Position numbers and translations under genes: made by a program. Of a DNA stretch of 64,000 nucleotides, positions 26,052-36,500 are shown piece after piece. This stretch comes from Novosphingobium beihaiense (lineage in GTDB: Bacteria > Pseudomonadota > Alphaproteobacteria > Sphingomonadales > Sphingomonadaceae), in assembly GCF_022832375.1 (NCBI RefSeq), contig NZ_JALHLG010000009.1, positions 124,001-188,000 of the forward strand, given 5' to 3'. The notes beneath the pieces were generated by a model. That model ran no database searches and was not told the DNA's origin. It saw only the letters and a program-made list of their open reading frames with translations. Each line of letters begins with the position of its first letter. Position 1 is the stretch's first letter.

Positions 26052-26963
26052 TCAGTCGACCATATCGAGGGTTTCGAGGGCCGCATAGTAGTTCGCTTCA
26101 GACTCAGCAGGCGGGATGTAACCGATAGGGCCGAAGAGGCGGTGGTTGTTGAACCAATCCACCCAGCGCAACGTCGCCATTTCCACTGCGGATACGCTGG
26201 GCCAGGAGCGCTGGCGCCAGATGACCTCGGCCTTGTAGAGGCCATTTATCGTTTCGGCCAAGGCGTTGTCATAAGAGTCGCCCACGCTCCCCCCGACCGA
26301 GGGCACCAGATTGCCTTCGGCAAGGCGCTGTGTGTAGTTCATGGCAAGATATTGAACGCCCCTGTCGCTGTGATGGATCAGACCATCGTCCGGGCCTGGC
26401 CTGCGGGCATGGATAGCTTGCTCCAGAGCATCGAGGACAAAGCCGACAGTGGCTGACGTGCTGACCTTCCAGCCTACGATCCGTCGCGCATAAGCATCGA
26501 TCACGAAGGTGACATAGACGAAGCCGACCCAGGTGTGGACGTACGTAAAATCCACCTCCCACAAGGCATTGGGCCGCGAGACGCGGAACTCCCGATTGAC
26601 CTTGTCCAGCGGGCACGGCGCCTTGGAATCGCTGACGGTAGTCACTGTCTTCTTGCCTCGCTGTATGCCGGCAAGCCCCATGCTGCGCATGAGACGCTCC
26701 ACGGTGCACTTGGCAACCGCGATGCCTTCGCGGCGCAGCTGATGCCAGACCTTGCGCGCCCCGTAGAGGCTGTCGCTGTCCTCGTAGACGCGCTTGATCT
26801 GACGACAGATTTCTTCATCTCGTCGCACACGCTCGGGTCGCCTGGACGGATCAGCCAGGCGTGCTGCATGTTCGTGACAGGAGGACGGGGCGATCGCCAG
26901 CTCTCGGCAGATCGGCTCGATACCCAAGTCCTGGCGATGGGCGTCTATGAACGCCATCATCAT
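26052..26963 (-). CDS. IS3-family transposase OrfB
   Basis: The 303-residue region starting MMMAFIDAHRQ contains the integrase core of IS3-family transposases. The DDE residues lie in LWEVDFTYVHTW, LIHHSDRGVQY and YDNALAETINGLYKAEV. The helix-turn-helix-like N-terminus (EPICRELAIAPSS) is present, as is the C-terminal WVDWFNNHRL. The frame remains open upstream to 27299, but that N-terminal part is out-of-frame OrfA sequence, so the ATG at 26963 is used. Confidence 0.85.
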   Translation of the reverse strand: MMMAFIDAHRQDLGIEPICRELAIAPSSCHEHAARLADPSRRPERVRRDEEICRQIKRVYEDSDSLYGARKVWHQLRREGIAVAKCTVERLMRSMGLAGIQRGKKTVTTVSDSKAPCPLDKVNREFRVSRPNALWEVDFTYVHTWVGFVYVTFVIDAYARRIVGWKVSTSATVGFVLDALEQAIHARRPGPDDGLIHHSDRGVQYLAMNYTQRLAEGNLVPSVGGSVGDSYDNALAETINGLYKAEVIWRQRSWPSVSAVEMATLRWVDWFNNHRLFGPIGYIPPAESEANYYAALETLDMVD

Positions 26964-26982
26964 CTCTCGCGGCGCCAGATGT

Positions 26983-27299
26983 TCAGGCTCGCTCCGCCAT
27001 CGCAAAATATGCAGACGCCTTGCGGAGAATCTCGTTGGCCCGGCGTAGCTCCTCCACTTCGCGCTCGAGAGCCTTGACCCGGTCCTTCTCAGCGAGCGGC
27101 GGCAAGCGCCGCTGGCCTCGCTCGTCGGCTCGCCTCCTCGCGGCACCAGCGGCGCAGCGTCTCGGCCGTGCAGCCAATCTTGGCGGCAATCGAAGACATC
27201 GCCTCCCACTCCGAAACCGTAATCGGCGCGATGTTCTCCAACCATGCGCACCGCACGATCGCGGACCTCAGGCGAAAACTTGTTCCGGGTTCTGCTCAT
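26983..27299 (-). pseudogene. IS3 OrfA, frameshifted
   Basis: It begins [20 protein letters not shown], the normal OrfA N-terminus, then goes out of frame after about 27 codons. The normal C-terminus ([31 protein letters not shown]) is found in another frame ending at 26983. At least one indel separates the two parts, so the element should be unable to make full-length OrfA. Confidence 0.8.
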
Positions 27300-27352
27300 A
27301 ACGAAAGCTCCTTCTCATAAATTGGAGCCTCCGGAAAACCCGGGACGATTCA

Positions 27353-27535
27353 GTGCACGCAGATGCCGGATGGAACACGTGGCGAGAACTCGATGCAGTA
27401 GCCTACTTGTCTGCCTGGCTCGCATGCAAAAAAAATGTGTCGCCTCGCTAAACTTTCTGCGCTCCCGTCTGAAAACCCAAACAATTTTCACAATTGCCGC
27501 CACTCCCATATGGGCGGCTACTAGGAGGAAGCCGA
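27353..27535. promoter_or_regulatory. Leader region of the RHS gene
   Basis: The gap of 183 bases between the IS end and the RHS start has an inverted repeat, GCCGCC-N10-GGGCGGC, at about 27496-27518, just before the ribosome-binding site. It could fold over the translation start region or bind a regulator. AGGAGGA at 27523-27529 is an excellent ribosome-binding site six bases before ATG 27536. No confident -10/-35 pair was identified. Confidence 0.45.
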
Positions 27536-30500
27536 ATGGTTGCCATCTTTGCGGGCAATGGCCTGGGTCTGCAGACGGGATCAGGTTCACTGCTGGGAGC
27601 CAACGGCCTGCTAGGTAAATCAGCTCTTGGCCGCGGCAATGAACAGGTATTTCTCAATGCCACGAACGGCAACCTCATGCTCAGCCGCCAGGACGAGTTC
27701 CTCGTGGGCAGGGGGCCGGACCTCGGAATATCGCGAACCTACAACAGCAAGGCAAGCTGGGACGGAGACAACGGCGACAACTGGCAGCAGAGCACAACAC
27801 GCCGCCTTTTCTCGCTGACAGGAACGATTAATACGTCTGGCAGTACGATCCAGCGCACCGCAGCAGACGGATCGGTGAGCACGTACACCTGGAATGGGAG
27901 CGCCTATCAGTCGACCGATGGCAGCGGCGCCTATGACAAGCTGACTTATTCCGGCGGCGTTTGGACGTGGACCGACGGCAGCACGCAAGCCAAGGAGACC
28001 TATGCCGCCTATGGCAGCGAGTGGCGGATCACCGAGGCGAAGGATATCGACGGCAACAAGCTGACCTTCACCTATTCCGCCAACAAGCTGACGAAGGTCA
28101 CCACTGCTGACGGGAGCTATGTCAGCTACACTTGGTCGGGCAACAACATCACCCAGATCGTCACCGGGTACACCGACCTTGCCACATCGAGTTCGAAGAC
28201 GCTGACTCGTGTCCGGTATACCTACGATACCTCCAACCGACTGATCACGGCCACGACCGACCTGTCCCCCAGGGATAACTCAATCGCCGATGGCAAGGTC
28301 TACACGACAAGCTATACCTACCAAGGCACATCCAGGCGTGTATCAACGATCAGCCAGACCGACGGATCTTATGTCTCGATCACCTACGACGGCTCCGGAC
28401 GTGTCACCAATCTCACGCAGACCGCGTCGAGCGGCGTCACCCGGGTAACAACGATCAGCTACGGTTCGGGCTACACGGATGTTACCGATCCTGCCGGACA
28501 AACGACACGGCTGTTCTTCGATGCGAAAGGCCAACTGACGCGCGTCCAGCTTCCGCCAGCGGCTTCAGGGGCTGCACGGCTCAACGCCTATTATACCTAT
28601 GACAGCAACGGCAACGTCCTGACCGCCAAGGACACGGCCGGCGGCACGACCACATATACCTACGATGGCCACGGTAACATCCTGTCGATCACCGATCCTG
28701 ATGGTCACGTCACGCATCGAATCTACGATGTGAACAATCGCGTTATACGCGAACAGACAACCGGCTCCTTTGCCGGTGGCAGCAGCGTAATCCAAAACAC
28801 ACGCTATGCCTACGATAGCAAAGGGCATTTGCGCTATGTGATCGATCCGGAAGGCCGGGTCACCGAATACCGCTATGATAGCGCCGGGCAATTAAACTGG
28901 ACTACTGATTATCCTGAGCACCCGTACTCAGTGGGTTCGCCAATCGTTTCCGAAAGTACGATGGACACTTGGCGTAACGGTCTATCTGACCGGTCGAGCA
29001 CGAAAGTGACGACCTACGACCACGATACGCGAGGCAACATAACATCTATCCTGGATTATGGATTGGCGAAGACCGATGGCGGGGCCACTACGGCCGGAGG
29101 AGGCTCGCGCACCTATTTCACATATGATCAGGCGGGAAATCTCATCAGCCGCCACAACCAGGGTGAGAACAGCGAGACCTATGTCTACGACGGCCTGAAC
29201 CGGCTGGTTTCCTCTGTCGACCTCGCCGGTGGAACAACGACGATCCTGTTCACCGACAGCGCGAACCAGACCAAGGTCACAACGTCCGACGGTGGTACGG
29301 TCACTTCAACCTATAACAGGGCCGGCGAGCTCATCAGCGTCGTCACGACCGGCACGTTCGTGTCGACCGGCACCGCCCGCTATCAGTATGACAAGAATGG
29401 CCTGCTGCGGATCTCTACCGACGAGACGGGGTACTCAACCTACTATCTCTACGATCATCTTGGCCGGAAAGTTGCGGACATCAGTCATACCGGAGAACTT
29501 GCCGAGTACAAGTACGACAACGCCGGCCGGGTCGTCGCAACGGCCCGCTACACCAACACCGTTTCGTCGGCAAACCTGACTGCGCTTGCCAATCCCAACA
29601 ATACGCTCGAAGTGGCGAACGTCCGGCCTGCCGCGCACTCCTATGACATCTGGAACTGGACGGTCTACGACGCGGCCGGGCAGGTTATTGGAAGAATCGA
29701 CGGCGAAGGCGGCGTTGCAACTTACGAGTATGACGCGAGCGGCCGCCTGGTAAAGACAACGAACTTCTACAACCGCCTGACCGACACGGCTCTCAGCGGG
29801 TACAAGACCAATCCTCCGCTGGGAACAGTCCCCACACCTGCCACGAACGCCCGTGATGCCGTCTCGCGCATATTCTATGATCGTTCCGGACAGAAAATAG
29901 GTTCGCTCGATGGCGAAGGGTACCTGACGCAGATTGTTTACGATTCGGCCGGGCAAAAGACCCAGGAAATCGCCTATGCGAAAATCACCAATTCCACCTA
30001 CCGAGCAAGTGGCACGTTCAATCAGCTTAAATCGGGCTTGGCAACGTCCTCCGATCTCAAGACCCACTACGTCTATGACGGACGACTGCTGCGCTATACG
30101 ATCGATGCTGCCAACAACGCCGTCGGCTACAGCTACAATGCAGCCGGACGTCAAACCGGCTCCATAGCCTATACCACGGCGATCGCCTCGACGAGTGACT
30201 ACACTTACGACAACATCAAGAGCCTGGTCGCGGCTATCGCGAACAGCACGAATGACCATCAGAGCTGGAGTGTCTACAACGCCAAGGGCCAGCTCACCTA
30301 TGCGATCGACGCCACCGGTGCGGTTACAGGTTATGGCTACGATTCCATGGGACAGACAATCAAGGTTACCCAGTTCGCGGTCAAACGGACCACGACGGGC
30401 CTTCCCTCGGATGCGACGATGAACAGCTGGGCCGCTTCCAATGGCACCAACGCCCGCATCACCCGCAACTATTACACCGGCAAGGGCGAACTGCGCTTCG

Positions 30501-33500
30501 TCGTCGATGCGGAAGGCTACAAGACCCGCAACGAGCATGATAAGGCTGGACGCCTGACACGCACGGTTCGCTGGGACAATGCGATTTCCGTCAGCGATGC
30601 GAGCACCATCTCGGAGGTGAACAGCGCGGCATCGGGCGGGTGGCACGACGTAAGATATTCCTACGACACTGACGGGCGCAAGATCTCCGAGACACGCGGT
30701 GGTTCGAACAGCAATGCCCTCTCACTGGTCACGCAGTGGAGCTATCGCGCCAACGGCACGCTCCTCGCCGAATGCCAAGCATATGGCTCGGCAGCGCAAT
30801 CGCGCACAGTCTACTATTATGACAATGCCGGCCGCAAGACGCAGGAACTGCTTGCGGCCGGCACACCCGAGGATGCGTACCTTTACTACACCTACGACGG
30901 CTTCGGGAATCTCGCGACTTACAAGGATGCCCGGGGACACACGACGGCCTATACGCACGATGCCATCGGTCGAGTTCTGACCCAGACCAACGCGCTAGGC
31001 CAGACGACGGCCTATGAATACAATGCCTTCGGCGACATCGTGAAGACCACCGACCCAAGGGGTAATTCCAGCTACAACTACTACAACAACAAGAACCAGC
31101 TTTATCTGTCCACTGACGGTGAAGGGTATGCGACCCGCACATACTACAACGCCTTTGGAGAAGTATCGCAAGTCTTGCGCTACCATCTTAAGGCTACAGG
31201 TACCGGCAGCACTGCAACGATTCCTTCGACACCAACCAACGGCGCGGATGCCCATACCTATTTTGAATATGACAAGCTCGGCCGCGTGACCAAGGTCACC
31301 GATGCCGAAGGATATCACGAAACCTACGTCCTCGATGCCTTCGGTAACCGCACCAGTGTCACCAACAAGCTGGGTGGCCAGACTACCTACACCTACGACG
31401 ATCTCGGGCAGATGCTGACCGAGACGATACACCAAAGCGCCTACAACAGCGCAGGAACGGCCCAGGCAACCACTGTCGTGACCTCCTACGCCTACGATTC
31501 GCGCGGCAATCGCACGAGCATGGTAGAGGCCAGCAACATCGCCTCCCAGAAGCGAACCACGACCTACATTTACGATGCCGCTAGCCGTCTGATCGAAACC
31601 AGGGGCGACGCCAGGACGGTCTATGACCAGTCAACGCACAAATCATCGAGCACATCGTTCGTACCGAGCGACAAGATCGCCTACGATGGGCGCGGCAACA
31701 TCATCAAAACAACCGACGCGGCCGGCAATGTCACGACGTTCTTCTACGACGATCTGAACCGGAAGACTGCCCAGATCGACCCGTTGGGCGTCTATACATC
31801 CTACGCCTACGACGCGAACGGCAATGTCACGGACATCAAAGTCTACGAGAACGCGTTGAGTTCTCCGCCCGCGACTGGCGGCGCGAACACCTCGCAGCCG
31901 GCCGCGCCTGCGGGAGCCTATCGCGAAACCACCTTCACATATGACAACGTGAATCGCATGCTCACCAGCACGGTCAAGCTGTCGAGCGCCATCTATACCG
32001 GCACCTGGAACGGCTCGGCCTGGAGCAATACCGCGACGACGAGCCTTACAACCTCGTATCAGCATGACGCCGACGGAAACGTGGTGAAGACCACGGACCC
32101 GAACGGTGCTGCCGTCTACGCTTATTACGACAAAGTCGGACACAAGACCGCGCAGGTCGATGGCGAAGGTTACATCACCAACTGGTCCTATGACGGCGAG
32201 GGAAATGTTACCAGCGAGACCCGCTTCGCCAATCGGTACACCGGTACGCCCAATGTCGCGAGCGCACCGACCGTCGCGGCAAACGGCGCGAACGACCGCA
32301 CGACCCTGTACACATACGACAAGGTCGGCAACCGGAAGACCGAAACGCGCAAAAACGTCAAATTCCATAACGGCTCGGGCGGAACGAGCACGGGTGATGC
32401 GACCGTTTCCTATACATATAATGGTCTGGGACAGGTCCTGACCAAGACGGAAGCCACTGGCGATGTGGCGACTTACATCTACGACTACTCTGGACGTCTT
32501 GCCCTCGAGAAGCACGCCCAGTTCGCCAGCTACGCCGGTGCGAATGTCACGCCGGAATTCGATTACTGGTATGACGGCCTTGGCAACCTAGTCAGGACGA
32601 ACGCCGTGGGCAGCTCCGGCGGCATCGCCGCCCGCGTTACGCAGTATGAATATGGCAAGGGCGGGTTGCTCTCCAAGGTGACCGACGCAGAAGGCGCGGT
32701 TCATCAGTATTTCTATGACAAGCTCAATCGCCAGATCGTCGATCAGTATGTGCGGACGAACTCCGCCGGTTCCACGACGACCGAAGCCGCACTGACCAAC
32801 TACGACGCTCGCGGCCAAGTGACGGAAAAATCCGTCGCGACCTGGAATTCCGGGTCGTCAGCCTGGATCAAGGGGGACAGAACCCTGACCCAATACAACG
32901 CGTTTGGGCAAGTCATCAAATCCGGGATCAATGGCATCTGGCAAACCGGCAATGTGTATGACGGAGCCGGACGTCTTTGGGCAACCACTGCTGGCGATGG
33001 CATTTGGAAGTTCTTCGGTTACGACAAGAGCGGTAATCAGACGGTAGCCATTTCGTCCGCCGGTCTTGATATGACCACGTTCGATTTTTCATTTGCTGAT
33101 GCACTCGGCGAAATCAGTCTGACGAATGTAAATGCAACCTACACCGTCTATGACAAACGCGGCCTCGCGACCAAGGTCACTGAGGAGCAACGCCAGCTCA
33201 CGGCAAGCTCGACCCAGACGCTCAATACTTACCGCACCTACAATGCGTTTGGTGAGGTGACGACCGAGACCAACGCGGCCGGGGCAAAGATCAGCTACAC
33301 CTATAACACGATGGGCAAGCTGGTCCGTTCGGAAAGCCCCACGGTCCAGATCACACTCGAAAATGGCACTTCGATCTGGGTGAAGCCCTCTGAGGACTAC
33401 TACTACGACAAGTCCGGCCGCCTGGCCGCCCAGCGCGATGCGAACGGCACCTATGGCACCGGCGGCACCAGCTCGAACGGCGCCTCCAAGAATGCCAACA

Positions 33501-36500
33501 CGGGCAACCTGACGCGCTTCGATCTTCTCGCCGGTTCCGGCTACGGCGGCACCGAGGCGCTTGTCACCAAGGAATACCATGCCGACGGCGGCATCAAGCA
33601 GACCAAGTACGATATTCACGGTGACGCTCGCACCTTGATCGACGAAGAGAATCGAACGACCACGCAAGTCTTCGACAAGCTGGGTCAGGTGGTCCGCGTC
33701 AATCACGCGGGGGGGCTGGTCGATCAATATGCCTACGACGAGATGGGCCAGCGCCTCAAACACTGGAACAACCAGAATGTCACCTCGACGGCCACCGACA
33801 TCGAGCGAACCGATTACGACGCGCAGGGCCGCGTAACGTCAACACGCGCTTTTGGCGGGGCGGTCACGAACCATAGCTACACCTGGGATGCTTCACTGGA
33901 GGCCGCAGGCACCGGCCTGCAAAATACCGGAGGATGGATCCAGGTCACCACGATGGCCAATGGAAAGACACTCACGGAAACCACCGATGCCTTCGGCCGT
34001 GCGATTTCCAAGAACGACCTGGGCGGCCATGTCACCACCTACACGTACGATGACGCCGGACGGCTGGTGAAGAGCGCGGTCGGCAACGCGTCCTACAACT
34101 ATGAATACTATAACACGGGCCTGGTCAAAAAGACCTACACTCAGGACACCGTGTGGTACTCGTTCAACATCCCCTACGGCGGATCGTACCAGTACACGAA
34201 CACCACGCAACAAGGCGCGACATACACTTACGACAAGGCTGGTAACCGGCTGTCTGAATACGGAACCACCGTCAGTAACGGCACCACCACCGTCTGGAAA
34301 AACCAAACGGCCACCTACGACGCGCTGGGACGCATCAAGACGATCAATGCCAATGCAACCACCAGCGCCCCTGCTGCCAGCACGGCCTTTGAATACGATG
34401 CCAACGGCAATATCCGGAAGAAGGAGTCATCCCTCCACATTCTCGATGCCAACGGCGCAGCCGCATCCTCGCAGACGACCGAGACAAACTGGTTCCGCTT
34501 CGACAGCATGAACCGCCTTGTCATCAATAATGGCGACCTTGTGGACGGTCAGATCGTAAGGCGAATTCGCAAATCTTTTGACCCTAATTCTATGGCTAGC
34601 CAAGAGTTGACATATAACAAGGCCGGTCAGCGCACATCAAGCGCGCACACGGAAATGCAACCCGTTCACAGAGTGGGAATGACCTACTTCGAGGAGCGGG
34701 AGAACTACAAGTACGATAGCGCAGGGCGCCTGTCGGGCACATATATAGCTTTTGGCGGAAGATCAACAAACCCAGATTCCATTTCAGCCGCAACTGGCGA
34801 CGGAAACTTACGATCAACATACAGCTACGATCTCATGGGCCGACAGACCCAGCAACAGGACTATTACTATTTAAACTCAAACCCCACTTACAGTCAGTCT
34901 TCGACCTATGACCTTGCGGGCCGCTTGACCCATCAATCGACCAGCACGCTCAAAACCGACGGCGACACTTATACGACATCGACGACCAATAACTACGGCA
35001 GTGGCAGCACATCCGCACTGGGCGCCGTAGTCTCGTCAAGCACGGCAAGCTATGTCAATGGCGGCTCGTACAAGGGCTCCTCGACCACCAACTCCTATCA
35101 GTGGTGGGATGGAGCCGTGCAAAGCCAGATCGCCTATGATAGCGATACCAGCAAGTCCTCGAACACGATCTATCACACGTATTTCTACCTCAACGGCGTG
35201 GGCCAGATGAACCGCGCCCAGATCTCGGACGGCAAGCCACGCTCTGTCACGTTCTCGCTCGACGAGGCAGGCCAGATCATCCGCCGCGACGAAACCAAGC
35301 CTTCCAATGCCCCATCCTCGCAAACCGGGTCTCCGCATGAGGTATGGTACCGCTTCGGCGACCGTGAATGGGGATATGTCGGCAACAACGGCACTACCGA
35401 CTTGTTGATGGAAGATTCCATGCAGGAGCGGCGATACAGAGCTTTTGATAACGCAGGCACGTTCCGCAACGGACGCACATTTGCGCAGGAACAGTACGAC
35501 TTCTCGCGCTCAGTCGATCCGATCAATTCCTACAGCCAGGGGAGCCAGACCGGCACGCATACGGTCAAGGCCGGCGAGACCCTGCAGTCGATCGCCCAAC
35601 AGCTCTATGGCGACAGCTCGCTGTGGTACAAGATCGCGGAAGCCAATGGCATCCAGAGCGGCACCTCGCTCGTCCAGGGGCAGGAACTCGTCCTGCCCTC
35701 CGGCGTCGTGCGCTCCACCTTCAATGCCGATTCCTACCTGCCCTACGATCCCGCGCAGGCCATCGGCGACCTTTCCCCCACCACTCCCAAACCTCCGAAG
35801 AAGCACAAGTGCGGCGTCTTTGGGCAGATCCTGCTGGCCGTCGTCGCCATCGCGGTAACGGCCGTGCTCAAGGTGCCCGTAACCGGCTTGCTGGGCGGCA
35901 GCTCCACCGCGGGGCTGGCAGGGGCCGCCGCCGCAGGCTCGATCGCCAGCCAGAGCGTGGGCCTGGCCACAGGCATCCAGGACAAATTCAGCTTCAAGGG
36001 CGTCGCTCTGGCCGCATTGGGTGGGGCCGTCGGCGGAGCTCTGAACGGGGTGAATGCGTTTGGCGAGGTCGCCAAGGGGGCCGAACAATCCCTCACCGCT
36101 ATTGGTAATGCGGCCGTCAGGGGCGCGATCGGAAGCGTCTTCACGCAAGGCATCTCTACCGCAACCGGGTTGCAGTCCAAGTTCAACTGGGCGGGCGTTG
36201 CCGCTGCAGGCGTAGCAGGCAGCGCCGGTCAGGCCTTGGGCGGCGGCCTGAAACCGCTCGCGGGCCGAGGCGCCAATATTGCAGGCTATACCGGCGCCAG
36301 TGCAGCCGCCCTGCTCGCCGGCGCCGCCACACGCAGCGCCATCGAAGGCTCCAGCTTCGGTGACAATGTGCTCGCCGGACTGCCCGACGTCATCGCCAAT
36401 ACCATCGGAAATCTCGTCGCCGAGGGCGTGGCGGGGGGCGGGAAACCGCGAGTTAGCCAGGACGACATCATTGTCGGTCGCGATGCGGTGGACCAGTACT

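Larger units (their letters stand above)
26013..27352 (-). mobile_element. IS3-family (IS51-group-like) insertion sequence
   Basis: The ends are TGAATCGCCCTGGGTTTTCC on the left and, inverted, TGAATCGTCCCGGGTTTTCC on the right, enclosing 1340 bases. It encodes OrfA (frameshifted) and an apparently intact OrfB on the minus strand. There is no obvious target duplication. The left end cuts a cold-shock gene. Confidence 0.88.

Noticed and set aside
27536..35500. Repetitive sequence that might be a CRISPR or tandem-repeat array
   Set aside because: The periodicity is at protein level (YD repeats of variable spacing); no identical DNA repeats with unique spacers were seen.
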